Assembly: GCF_029760955.1 (NCBI RefSeq)
Contig: NZ_CP121682.1
Coordinates: 4,092,001-4,156,000, forward strand
Length of the DNA: 64,000 nt
DNA from: Streptomyces cathayae
Lineage (GTDB): Bacteria > Actinomycetota > Actinomycetes > Streptomycetales > Streptomycetaceae
Direction: 5' to 3'
Shown here: piece after piece, positions 53,060 through 61,565 of the stretch
Position numbering within the stretch: position 1 is the stretch's first letter
Layout of the letters: each line of letters opens with the position of its first letter
The notes under the pieces: model-generated
Databases searched by the model: none
Told to the model about the DNA's origin: nothing
What the model saw: the letters and a program-made list of their open reading frames with translations, nothing else
Made by a program: the position numbers and the translations under genes

Positions 53060-53695
53060 ATGCGTCTCCACGTCGTCGACCACCCCTTGGTCGCACACAA
53101 GCTCACCACGCTGCGCGACCAGCGCACCGACTCCGCGACCTTCCGCCGCCTCGCCGACGAGCTGGTCACCCTGCTCGCCTACGAGGCCACGCGTGACGTG
53201 CGCACCGAGCAGGTCGACATCCGGACGCCGGTGCAGCCGACCACGGGTGTCAAGCTGTCCCACCCGCGCCCGCTGGTGGTGCCGATCCTGCGGGCCGGTC
53301 TCGGCATGCTGGACGGCATGGTCCGGCTGCTGCCGACCGCCGAGGTGGGTTTCCTCGGCATGATCCGCGACGAGGAGACGTTGCAGGCGGCGACGTACGC
53401 CAGCCGGATGCCGGAGGACCTGTCCGGCCGCCAGGTGTACGTCCTGGACCCGATGCTCGCCACCGGCGGCACGCTGGTCGCCGCGATCCAGGAGCTGATC
53501 AAGCGGGGCGCGGACGACGTGACCGCCGTGGTGCTGCTGGCCGCGCCGGAGGGCGTCGAGGTCATGGAGCGCGAGCTGGCCGGCACCCCGGTGACCGTCG
53601 TGACCGCGTCGGTCGACGAGCGCCTCAACGAGCACGGCTACATCGTGCCGGGCCTCGGCGACGCGGGGGACCGGATGTACGGGGCGGCTGAATAG
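53060..53695 (+). CDS. upp: Uracil phosphoribosyltransferase
   Basis: The 211-residue enzyme makes UMP from uracil and PRPP. It has the UPRT N-terminus ([20 protein letters not shown]), the PRPP loop [20 protein letters not shown] and the uracil-binding end ([24 protein letters not shown]). Full length for the family. ATG 53060, start of a short leader after TTAATGTGGGGAC. Confidence 0.97.
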   Translation: MRLHVVDHPLVAHKLTTLRDQRTDSATFRRLADELVTLLAYEATRDVRTEQVDIRTPVQPTTGVKLSHPRPLVVPILRAGLGMLDGMVRLLPTAEVGFLGMIRDEETLQAATYASRMPEDLSGRQVYVLDPMLATGGTLVAAIQELIKRGADDVTAVVLLAAPEGVEVMERELAGTPVTVVTASVDERLNEHGYIVPGLGDAGDRMYGAAE

Positions 53696-53832
53696 CCGGA
53701 CAGCCGAATCCAGACCGGGCGGTGGCCCGGTGGCACGCGTGGACCCTCGTCGGTACGCGCGTGGGTCCCTGCACCGCGGCCGTCCGGGAGCCGCTGCTCC
53801 CGTGCGGCCGCCGCGGTTTCAGCAGCTCTTCT

Positions 53833-54483
53833 TCAGCAGCTCTTCTTCGCGGTGGGCGTCGGCTTGGGGGCGGTCAGTGCGGTCAGGGCCCGGTCGGCGT
53901 CCGCTGTCGCCGTCAGCCGGGTGAAGCCGTCGCCGATGATGAGGTCGAGCTCGCCGCCCTTGCGGGAGGCCTCGGTACGGCGTTCGGCGTCGGTGAGCTG
54001 AGCGCCGAGTACCGGCAGCGAGGACGTGAGCGCGGACGTGGGTCCGAGCAGCACACCGGTGCCCTTGACCTTCTTGTCGTACTTCTCGGTCGCGTTGCCG
54101 ATGTCGCCGATCTTGAAGCCGCGCTTCTTCAGCTCGTCGGCGGTCTTCTGGGCCAGGCCGCTGCGGGTCGTGGCGTTGAGGACGTTGACCGTGATCCGGC
54201 CGGGTTCGGGGAGCGCGGTGCTGCGGGCGGGGCTCGGGCTCGGCGAGGGGCTCGCCTTGGGGACGCAGCCCGCCTTGACGCCGACGGCGGAGGCGGGGTT
54301 TCCGTCGCCGGTGAAGACGTCGAAGAGCTGCAGTGTGCCCCAGCCCGCCACGCCGAGCACCGCGACGGACGCGGTGGTCAGGGCGACGAGCCTGCCGCGG
54401 CGACGGGGTCGGCGCATCCGCGGGTACCTGTCACCCCGGATCCGGTACTGGCCGCCCATGCCGGGAGGAGTCAGCATGCTCAT
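53833..54483 (-). CDS. LytR C-terminal domain protein, membrane-anchored
   Basis: The 216-residue protein has a basic cytoplasmic N-terminus ([12 protein letters not shown]), one membrane helix (VALTTASVAVLGVAGWGTLQ), a Pro-Ser linker and a LytR_C domain: RITVNVLNATTRSGLAQKTA, DELKKRGFKIGDIGNATEKY. It lacks the catalytic LytR-CpsA-Psr domain. Probably acts at the cell envelope. ATG 54483 opens MSMLTPPGMGGQYRIRGDRY, a start conserved in Streptomyces as I recall it. Confidence 0.88.
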   Translation of the reverse strand: MSMLTPPGMGGQYRIRGDRYPRMRRPRRRGRLVALTTASVAVLGVAGWGTLQLFDVFTGDGNPASAVGVKAGCVPKASPSPSPSPARSTALPEPGRITVNVLNATTRSGLAQKTADELKKRGFKIGDIGNATEKYDKKVKGTGVLLGPTSALTSSLPVLGAQLTDAERRTEASRKGGELDLIIGDGFTRLTATADADRALTALTAPKPTPTAKKSC

Positions 54484-54729
54484 GGGCGCAGCGTAGTGCG
54501 CTCCGACGGTAATGCCTACCAGATGATCATCGGATGCCGCACAGTCCAACCCGAAAGGGCCAAAGCGGGCTCGGCCAGGTTTCATCCGGGAACGCGGGCG
54601 GGTCGAGCGCGGGCGGGTCGACCGGGGGAAGCCGAAGGGGCCCGGCGGCACACCGCGGGCTTCCGGGCCGGGGCCGGCTCCGTACGGACGGACCGGCGGG
54701 GATCCCCTCCGGCTGGAGTCCGGGGAGGG

Positions 54730-55026
54730 TCAGTTCAGCTCGAGGACGCGGGCGTGCAGGACCTGGCGCTGCTGGAGCGCCGCCCGCACCGCGCGGTGCA
54801 GTCCGTCCTCCAGGTAGAGGTCGCCCTGCCACTTCACGACGTGCGCGAAGAGGTCGCCGTAGAAGGTCGAGTCCTCGGCGAGGAGGGTCTCGAGGTCGAG
54901 TTGCTGCTTCGTCGTGACGAGCTGATCGAGGCGGACCGGGCGCGGCGCGACGTCCGCCCACTGCCGGGTGCTTTCCCGGCCGTGGTCGGGGTACGGCCGG
55001 CCGTTTCCGATGCGCTTGAAGATCAC
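54730..55026 (-). CDS. Conserved Streptomyces hypothetical protein (sometimes labelled VapB-like)
   Basis: The 98-residue protein starts IFKRIGNGRPYPDHGRESTR and ends QRQVLHARVLELN. Highly conserved-type sequence with acidic and aromatic residues (EDSTFYGDLFAHVVKWQGDL). Automated pipelines often call it a VapB antitoxin, but no toxin gene is adjacent, so I treat the function as unknown. Lies between the LytR_C gene and the iron-regulated pair. Confidence 0.8.
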   Translation of the reverse strand: MIFKRIGNGRPYPDHGRESTRQWADVAPRPVRLDQLVTTKQQLDLETLLAEDSTFYGDLFAHVVKWQGDLYLEDGLHRAVRAALQQRQVLHARVLELN

Positions 55027-55316
55027 ACGGAAAGCCTACCGGTCGAGACGTTCCGGGCGCAGCCTCACGGCTCGGACACGTGGGCAAGTCCGGGCGGGTC
55101 ATGGTCGATTTCCGTCAAAGGGGGTGGGTGTGGCCGGGTTGCCGACACGTTTCTCCCGCGGATGCTCCCCGTGATACCCGTCACCTGGGGCGGGGCGCGC
55201 GGCTGACGCCGTGACCACGCCGCGGTCGCCTTCGCGGACTCCGCGGTCCCACCGGCCCTCCCGGCCCCGCCCTCTCGTGTACTCACCCTTCGCGTACGAT
55301 TCCGCCCACGATTTAC

Positions 55317-55335
55317 TTAGGGAAGCCTAACCTTA
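55317..55335 (+). promoter_or_regulatory. DmdR/IdeR-type iron box
   Basis: TTAGGGAAGCCTAACCTTA matches the actinobacterial iron-box consensus TTAGGTTAGGCTAACCTAA at about 15 of 19 positions and ends 17 bp before the acylase start. Predicts repression by iron-loaded DmdR1. Confidence 0.85.
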
Positions 55336-55351
55336 AGAGAATGGGGGCGCG

Positions 55352-57457
55352 GTGACCGGTGAGATCTTTCGGGACGATTGGGGAATCCCGCATCTGCGCG
55401 CGGACGACGCGGTCGAACTCGCCCGTCTCCAGGGCCGGGTCACCGCCCTCGACCGGGCCTGGCAACTGGAGGTCGAGCGGCACAGGGCACAGGGCACCTC
55501 GGCGTCCTTCCTCGGCCCCGAGGCCCTCCCCTGGGACCGCTTCGCCCGTCGTGCCCGCCTGGCCGACACGGCCCGCCGCTGCTTCGCCGAGCTGGAACGG
55601 CGGGAACGGCGGGAACGGCGGGACACAGGGACGGCGCACTGGCTACGGGCGTACGTGGCGGGCGTCAACGAGGGGCTGCCTTCCGCCACCGCCCCCGAGT
55701 TCGCCCGGGTGGGCCTCACGCCCGGCCGCTGGGAGCCCTGGACACCGCTCGCGGTCTGGATCGCCACGCACATCCTGTTCGCCGGCTTCCCCGCGAAGCT
55801 CTGGCGCGAGCGGGTCGCCGCGCACCTCGGCGCGGACGCCGTCGGACTGTTCGCCGCCGACGGCCCCGGCACCTCCGGCAGCAACGGCTGGCTGGTCGCG
55901 GGGGAGCGGACGGTGACCGGGCGGGCCGTCATCGCGGGGGACCCGCACCGCTTCATCGAGGAACCCGGCGTCTACCAGCAGATCCACCTGTCCTGCCCGG
56001 AGTTCGACGTCGTCGGCCTCGCCGTGCCCGGTGTCCCCGGCATCGCCCACTTCGGTCACACCGGCACGGTCGCCTGGGCGATCACCAACGCCATGGCCGA
56101 CTACCAGGACCTCTACCGGGAGCAGCTGCGGCGCACCGGCGCCGGGGTGGAGGCGCTCGGTCCGGACGGGGTCTGGCGGCGGGCCGCCCGGCACACCGAG
56201 ACCATCGAGGTCGCCGGCGAGGAACCGGTCGGGGTCGAGGTGATCGAGACCGATCGCGGGCCGGTGGTCATCGGCGGTCCCGAGGGCCTCGACGACGGCG
56301 TGCCCGAGCCCGGCGCGCCCCCGGTCGCCCTCGCCCTGCGCTACCCGCCGCGGGTCACCGGGGACCTCGGCTTCGGTGCCCTGCTGCCGCTGCTGCGGGC
56401 CCGCCGGGTCGCTGACGTGGACCGGGCCGTCGACCTGTGGGCCGAGCCCGTCAACGTGATCCAGGCCGCCGACACCGAAGGCGGCACGCTGCACCGGGTG
56501 GCCGGCCGGGTGCCGGTCCGGGCCGAGGCCAACGGGATTTGTCCGGTGCCCGCGTGGGAGCCCGGCCACGACTGGCGGGGATGGCACGAGCCGCCGCGCG
56601 CCGGGCTGACCGACGGTGTCGCCGTGATGGCGAACCAGCGCGGCCCGGCCTCCCCCCTCGGGGTCGAGTTCGCACCGCCGCACCGCGCCGACCGCATCGC
56701 CGCCCTGCTCGCGCGGAAGGAGCACTGGTCCGCGGCCGACATGCCCGCCCTCCACAGGGACACCCACCTTGCCTCCGCCACCGCCCTGCTGGACCACCTC
56801 GCCGCCCTCGACGGCCTGAGCGGACCGGCGGCCGGTCTGCGCGACCGGCTGCTGCGCTGGAACCGGCGGATGGACGCGGACAGCGCCGACGCGGCCGTCT
56901 TCGCCGCGGTGCGCGGCGCGGTCGTACGGCGGCTCGCGGAGCACCCCGCGTTCGCCGCACTGACCACGCCCCCGGCCTGGCCGGAGGTCTTCCTGCCCTG
57001 GCTGGCGCTGCTCCCCCGCATCGGCTTCGCGCTCGAACACCTCCTGACCGCAGAAGAGTTGTACGGCGTCGACCGCCCGGCCGCGGTCCGCGCGGCACTG
57101 GAGGAGGTGGCCGTCCGGCCCCCTGCCGGTACCTGGGGCGACACCCACCGGTCGGCGCCCTGGCGGGCGTTGCCGCCCACGACGCCGTACGACGAGCCCG
57201 GTCTGTCGGGCGACCACGACTGTGTGCTGTGCACCTCCTCCGTGCCCGGTCTCACCGACCTCGCGGCGCGCGGCCCGGCCGCGCGGTACGTCTGGGACCT
57301 GGCCCGCCGTGAGGACAGCCGCTGGGTGGTGCCGTTCGGCGCCTCGGGCGTCCCGGAATCACCTCATCACCGAGACCAACTGGCCCTGTGGCTCGCGGGA
57401 GACCTCGTCCCGGTCGTCACCGACTGGGCGCGGTTGCGGAAGGAGACCGATGTCTGA
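55352..57457 (+). CDS. Penicillin-acylase-family Ntn hydrolase, iron-regulated (DesG-like)
   Basis: The 701-residue protein begins directly with the acylase fold (FRDDWGIPHLRADDAVELAR); no signal peptide is visible, so it should act in the cytoplasm, unlike PvdQ. The N-terminal nucleophile after self-cleavage is Ser177 in GTSGSNGWLVAG. Later conserved blocks include IAGDPHRFIEEPGVYQQIHL, FGHTGTVAWAITNAMADYQD, ETDRGPVVIG and VMANQRGP. Family length is normal. An iron box lies just upstream and a siderophore-type acetyltransferase overlaps its 3' end, so a role in acyl exchange on hydroxamate siderophores is likely. Confidence 0.85.
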   Translation: MTGEIFRDDWGIPHLRADDAVELARLQGRVTALDRAWQLEVERHRAQGTSASFLGPEALPWDRFARRARLADTARRCFAELERRERRERRDTGTAHWLRAYVAGVNEGLPSATAPEFARVGLTPGRWEPWTPLAVWIATHILFAGFPAKLWRERVAAHLGADAVGLFAADGPGTSGSNGWLVAGERTVTGRAVIAGDPHRFIEEPGVYQQIHLSCPEFDVVGLAVPGVPGIAHFGHTGTVAWAITNAMADYQDLYREQLRRTGAGVEALGPDGVWRRAARHTETIEVAGEEPVGVEVIETDRGPVVIGGPEGLDDGVPEPGAPPVALALRYPPRVTGDLGFGALLPLLRARRVADVDRAVDLWAEPVNVIQAADTEGGTLHRVAGRVPVRAEANGICPVPAWEPGHDWRGWHEPPRAGLTDGVAVMANQRGPASPLGVEFAPPHRADRIAALLARKEHWSAADMPALHRDTHLASATALLDHLAALDGLSGPAAGLRDRLLRWNRRMDADSADAAVFAAVRGAVVRRLAEHPAFAALTTPPAWPEVFLPWLALLPRIGFALEHLLTAEELYGVDRPAAVRAALEEVAVRPPAGTWGDTHRSAPWRALPPTTPYDEPGLSGDHDCVLCTSSVPGLTDLAARGPAARYVWDLARREDSRWVVPFGASGVPESPHHRDQLALWLAGDLVPVVTDWARLRKETDV

Positions 57458-58058
57458 CCCGTACGACTCCCGTGCGGCCGTCCACGAGCAGGTGGTCGAC
57501 GGCTTCGGCGCTCTGCGCGTCCTGCCGCTCGACCCGTCGGCCGACGCGCCCGTGCTGCACCGCTGGGTGAGCGGGGAACGCGCCGTCTTCTGGGGCATGA
57601 ACGGCCTCACCGAGCGGCAGGTGGCCGAGATCTACGCCCACATGGACACGCTCGACACCCACCACGCGTACCTCCTCGTCAAGGACGGTGAGCCGGCCGC
57701 CCTGTTCCAGACCTACGAACCGGAGGCCGACCGGGTCGGTGAGTGCTACCCCGTCGAACCCGGCGACATCGGCCTCCACCTGCTGCTCGCCCCCGCCTCC
57801 CCGGGAGGCGCGCGCTCCGGGTGGACGGCCGCGCTGCTCGCCACCGTCGTCGGGTTCGTGCTGCGGGGCCCGGACCGCGAGCGGGTGGTGGTCGACCCGG
57901 ACGTGGCCAACGAGAAGGCGATCACCCGCTTCCTGCGGCAGGGCTTCACGGCCGGTCCCGCGGTCGTCCTGCCCGAGATCGACCTGCCGGACGTGTACCT
58001 GCCGGAGAAGCGGGCCCGACTCGCCTTCCTCACCCGGGAGGCGGCCTTCGGCGGGTGA
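57450..58058 (+). CDS. Siderophore-type GNAT acetyltransferase (DesH/IucB-like)
   Basis: The 202-residue protein belongs to the Acetyltransf_8 group that acylates N-hydroxylysine or hydroxycadaverine-like substrates: PVLHRWVSGERAVFWGMNGL, GECYPVEPGDIGLHLLLAPA and VVVDPDVANEKAITRFLRQG. The ATG overlaps the acylase stop by 8 bp after AAGGAGA, so the two are one operon under the iron box. No siderophore synthetase or hydroxylase is nearby. Confidence 0.88.
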   Translation: MSDPYDSRAAVHEQVVDGFGALRVLPLDPSADAPVLHRWVSGERAVFWGMNGLTERQVAEIYAHMDTLDTHHAYLLVKDGEPAALFQTYEPEADRVGECYPVEPGDIGLHLLLAPASPGGARSGWTAALLATVVGFVLRGPDRERVVVDPDVANEKAITRFLRQGFTAGPAVVLPEIDLPDVYLPEKRARLAFLTREAAFGG

Positions 58059-58162
58059 CGACCCCGCCCGTACCGTGGTGATCTCTGCCGGGGAGGTGAG
58101 TGTTCGGTGCCTCCCCTCCGTACTCAGTCTGAAGCCGGATTGCCGGAAGGCGGGAAAACGAC

Positions 58163-60208
58163 GTGCAGCGACGGCGCAGTGGAGCGGCGGGCGAGGGCGG
58201 ACGCGACGGAGGAACGGTCCGCGGAACCCGGCGACTTCAAGGGCTGGTGCTGCTGGGCACCGTGCTGGTCCTGCTCCTCCTCGGCAGCGCCGGCCCGGCG
58301 AGCGCGCACGCGGCCGTCCGCGAGGCCGTCCCCGAGGACGGAAGCGTCGTCAAGACCGCCCCGCAGCACGTCACCATGACCTTCACGGAGTCCGTCGCCC
58401 TGCTCGACGACTCGTTCCGGGTCTACAGCCCCGACAACCACCGGGTGAAGCTGGGCGAACCGCGGCACGCCGACGACAGGTCGGACACCGCGCGGGTCGA
58501 CCTGCCCGACGGGCTCGACGAGGGCACCTACACGGTCGCCTGGCGGGTGGTCTCCGCGGACAGCCACCCCGTCTCCGGCGCCTTCACGTTCTCCATCGGC
58601 AAGCCCTCGCCCTCCGCACCCGCCGCGCCCGAGGACCCGGCGGAACACCCGGTCACCTCGAGCCTCTACAACACCGGCCGCTACCTCGCGTACGTCGCCG
58701 CCGCCCTGCTCATCGGCACGGTGGCGTTCGCGGCCCTGTGCCGCCCGCCGGACACCGCCCCGCTGCGGATGCCGCTGGTCACGGGCTGGTGGACGCTGCT
58801 GACGGCCACCCTGGCCCTCCTCGTCCTGCGGGCCCCGTACGAGAACGGCTCGGCGCCCACGACGGCGTTCGACCTGGCGGCCTTCACCGGCATCCTCACC
58901 GGGCGGCCGGCCATCGCCCTGCTGGCCCGGGTGGCGCTGCTGGCACTGACGGCGGCCGTCCTGCTGCGGCTGTCCCGCGTCGCGCACCGCGGTGAGCCGG
59001 ATGTCGGCGACGGCGAGCCGGGCGACCGGACACCGCCCGCCCAGCTCGCCGTGGGCGGCGTCCTGGCCGTCGCGCTGGCGCTGACCTGGGCGGCCGCCGA
59101 GCACGCCTCGGCCGGTATCCAGGTCCCGCTGGCGATGACGTCGTCCGTGCTGCACCTGCTGGCGACGGCCTGCTGGCTCGGCGGCCTCGTGGCCCTGCTC
59201 ACCGTCCTGTTCAGCGCCGGGACCCCGCTGCCCGTCGCCACGGTCGTCCGCTTCTCCCGCCTCGCCTTCCTCTCCGTGACGGTGCTCGTGGTCACCGGCG
59301 TCTACCAGTCCTGGCGGGGCCTCGGCTCCTGGACGGCGCTCGGGGACTCGGCGTACGGGAGGGTCCTGACCGCCAAGCTCGTGATGACGGTCGTCCTGCT
59401 CCTGGCGGCGGCCCTGTCCCGCCGCTGGACCATCCGCCTGGCGACGACGGCGGCGACGCCGGTTGCGGCGGACGCGGCGGACGCGGCGGACGGGGAGACA
59501 GAGGGTACGGCGGGGGCTGCGGTTGCGGCTGCGGTTGTGGGGAAGGCGTCGGCGGCGAGCCGGCAGCGGGTTCCGGAACTCGTGACCGCCCCCGTCCCGG
59601 GCGAGACACCTCCCGCGCCCCCCGCACTCCTGCCCCCCGACACCCGGACGTCACCCGAACCGGCTGCCCCCGCCCCTGAGACATCCGCCTCCGAGGCGTC
59701 CGCTCCCGACCGCTACCGGCGAGGTCTGCGCGTCTCCGTCCTGGCGGAAGCGGCCGTGGCGGCCGTGGTGCTGCTGATCACGTCGGTGCTGACCAGTACC
59801 CTCCCGGCCCGTGCCGAGGCCGAGGCGGCAAAGGCGGCCGAGAGCGCCCCGATCGCCGGACTGCCCGCGGCGACGGTGATCACCATCCCCTACTCCGTCG
59901 GCATCCCCGGCGGGAGGGGCAGCGTGCAGATCACCCTGGACCCGGGCCGGGTCGGGGAGAACGGCATCCAGGCGGTGGCGTTCGCCCCCGACGGCGCCCT
60001 GGACTCGGTCCCGGAGCTCCGCCTGTCCTTCACCCTCGAGGAGAAGGACGTCGGCCCCATCGACGCGGGCCTGACCGACCGTGGCGGCTACTGGGCCACC
60101 AGCGATCTCACCCTCCCCCTTCCCGGCACCTGGACGATGAAGGCGACCATCAGGGTCTCGGACGTGGACCAGGTGACCGAATCCCACTCCCTCCGTATCG
60201 ACCCCTGA
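58163..60208 (+). CDS. CopC-CopD copper-resistance fusion with YtkA-like end (YcnJ type)
   Basis: The 681-residue protein has a signal peptide ending SAGPASA, after which the mature protein starts HAAVREAVPEDGSVVK, the CopC copper ligand His at position 1. CopC domain to about residue 150, then CopD with about eight membrane helices, a disordered Pro/Ala linker (about 430-515), one more helix and an extracytoplasmic YtkA-like domain ending ATIRVSDVDQVTESHSLRID. Domain order matches B. subtilis YcnJ. It imports or exports copper at the membrane. GTG start 58163. Confidence 0.9.
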   Translation: MQRRRSGAAGEGGRDGGTVRGTRRLQGLVLLGTVLVLLLLGSAGPASAHAAVREAVPEDGSVVKTAPQHVTMTFTESVALLDDSFRVYSPDNHRVKLGEPRHADDRSDTARVDLPDGLDEGTYTVAWRVVSADSHPVSGAFTFSIGKPSPSAPAAPEDPAEHPVTSSLYNTGRYLAYVAAALLIGTVAFAALCRPPDTAPLRMPLVTGWWTLLTATLALLVLRAPYENGSAPTTAFDLAAFTGILTGRPAIALLARVALLALTAAVLLRLSRVAHRGEPDVGDGEPGDRTPPAQLAVGGVLAVALALTWAAAEHASAGIQVPLAMTSSVLHLLATACWLGGLVALLTVLFSAGTPLPVATVVRFSRLAFLSVTVLVVTGVYQSWRGLGSWTALGDSAYGRVLTAKLVMTVVLLLAAALSRRWTIRLATTAATPVAADAADAADGETEGTAGAAVAAAVVGKASAASRQRVPELVTAPVPGETPPAPPALLPPDTRTSPEPAAPAPETSASEASAPDRYRRGLRVSVLAEAAVAAVVLLITSVLTSTLPARAEAEAAKAAESAPIAGLPAATVITIPYSVGIPGGRGSVQITLDPGRVGENGIQAVAFAPDGALDSVPELRLSFTLEEKDVGPIDAGLTDRGGYWATSDLTLPLPGTWTMKATIRVSDVDQVTESHSLRIDP

Positions 60209-60314
60209 GGCACCCTCGCCGGGACCGCACCGGAACCGCACCGGTGACGGGAAGGGGCCTGCACGGCACCGGCGAGGAAGCCGGGAGGCCCCGGGCTTCC
60301 GCCCGGGGAGCCGG

Positions 60315-60536
60315 TCAGAGCTTGCTCATCTTGGCGTACGGGCTCAGGATCCGTTCCTGCGCCGAACCGAAATCCACGAGTGCGGCGATCCCGTCCTCGA
60401 TGCCGATCACGCGGCCGAGACCGTACATGTCGTGTGTGACCTGGTCGCCCACCGTGAAGTGCTTGGGGGGCGGCGCGACCGGTGCTTTGAAGGGGCTGGT
60501 GGGCAGAATGCGCTTCGGTGCAGCTGGCTTTGTCAT
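60315..60536 (-). CDS. Small protein with UvrD/PcrA-type C-terminal tudor-like segment
   Basis: The 73-residue protein contains HFTVGDQVTHDMYGLGRVIG followed by VDFGSAQERILSPYAKMSKL. The GD-V-H-YGLG-V and VDFG pattern is the beta-barrel found at the C-terminus of UvrD/PcrA helicases, where it binds RNA polymerase. Here it stands alone. Conserved stand-alone protein in Streptomyces, as far as I know. Confidence 0.8.
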   Translation of the reverse strand: MTKPAAPKRILPTSPFKAPVAPPPKHFTVGDQVTHDMYGLGRVIGIEDGIAALVDFGSAQERILSPYAKMSKL

Positions 60537-60639
60537 CACCACCAGTATGGGCCTGCGCGCCCGTTCGGCATCGCGCCCGGTGAGCAACTGCCCGAGGCGG
60601 ACGGCACCAGAACCGCAGCCGCCGGAACCCAGCCCCTGC

Positions 60640-61140
60640 TCACGCCCTGTGCCGGGCGCTGAGCAGTTTCCCGCGGCCATACGCCGCCTGGAGTCCGGAG
60701 GAGCAGCTGATCCCGTTGCGGGAGACCGCCACGAGCGGTACCGGCTCGTCGGTGATCGCCGCCCGGTGCTTCCGCAGCGCGGCCAGGTCGTGACCGTCGA
60801 ACGCGGAGCTCTCCGGCCGTTCGCCCGAGCCGAGGAAGAGCAACCGCCGGGCCACCGGCTGCCGGTCGGCGCCCACCAGGTCGATCTCGACGTCGTTGCT
60901 GCGGGTCCGGTACCCGCCGATCGCCGGGGCGGCGGGCCGGAGCCCGTCCGGTAGGAGACGGGCGAGGGATTCCCGGACCAGGGGCTCGATCGCACGGACC
61001 CGCCGGCTCGTCCACCGCTCCTCGATCCGGCTCAGAGTGGGATCCCCCCCCCACATCCTCTCGATCTCCGCCATGTGCGGATCCGGAAACGCGAGCCAGA
61101 ACCGCAGGCAAGGGTCGGCGACCCGGTGGCGGCGTTCCCG
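60640..61140 (-). pseudogene. C-terminal remnant of a DUF234-type ATPase
   Basis: On the minus strand a homology-like frame begins without a start near 61140 (RRHRVADPCLRFWLAFPDPH) and runs through MAEIERMWGGDPTLSRIEER, RAIEPLVRESLARLLPDGL, YRTRSNDVEIDLVGADRQPV and ARRLLFLGSG to the stop at 60640. This is the DUF234 nuclease-like end of AAA ATPases usually 450 residues long; the entire ATPase domain is gone. An ATG at 61074 could still give a 144-residue protein. Its break point lies next to the 3' end of tRNA-Ser(GGA). Confidence 0.75.
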
Positions 61141-61179
61141 GCGCGCCGAGCATCAAGGCCGGGAGCGGCGTCGGAAACG

Positions 61180-61215
61180 TCGAAGGGCCCCACCGCGAAC
61201 GGTGGGGCCCTTCGA
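61180..61215. terminator. Terminator of tRNA-Ser(GGA)
   Basis: TCGAAGGGCCCCACC (61180-61194) and GGTGGGGCCCTTCGA (61201-61215): 15-bp perfect stem, 6-nt loop. Confidence 0.92.
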
Positions 61216-61238
61216 CTTCGTGCCCGGTGAGGCACTGG

Positions 61239-61323
61239 CGGAGGATAAGGGATTCGAACCCTTGAGGGGTTGCCCCCAACACGCTTTCCAAGCGTGCGCC
61301 CTAGGCCACTAGGCGAATCCTCC
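61239..61323 (-). tRNA. tRNA-Ser(GGA)
   Basis: Minus strand: acceptor GGAGGAT/ATCCTCC, anticodon stem ACGCT/AGCGT with loop TGGAAAG-type (anticodon GGA), long variable arm TTGGGGGCAACCCCTC, T-arm AAGGGTTCGAATCCCTT, discriminator G. Confidence 0.95.
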
Positions 61324-61395
61324 GCGAGGAACATTACATGACCGGGAGGAGTGCTCGCGAACTCGTTCTCTCCCCGCGACATGGGGTAGCCTTTG

Positions 61396-61488
61396 CGCAG
61401 CCCCTCACGCGGCGCTATCTGACTGAACTCCCCCAGGGCCGGAAGGCAGCAAGGGTAGGTCGGCTCTGGCGGGTGCGTGGGGGGCGCT
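61396..61488 (+). ncRNA. ffs: Signal recognition particle RNA (small bacterial type)
   Basis: The diagnostic apical sequence GGCCGGAAGGCAGCAAGGGT (61438-61457), with GGTCGGCTCTGG following, is present, enclosed by outer strands CCCCTCACGC (61401-61410) and GCGTGGGGGG (61475-61484). Position directly before dnaX is conserved in Streptomyces. Exact ends are estimated. Confidence 0.92.
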
Positions 61489-61565
61489 CGCGTTTCCGGC
61501 TCGCACGCGTGGGGGCGCCCCGAGGGCGGGGCCCGATGTCGGTGGACGCCTATAACCTCGTAGGT

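Noticed and set aside
54730..55026. VapB antitoxin of a toxin-antitoxin pair
   Set aside because: No toxin-like ORF is adjacent on either side and the sequence looks like a conserved single gene.
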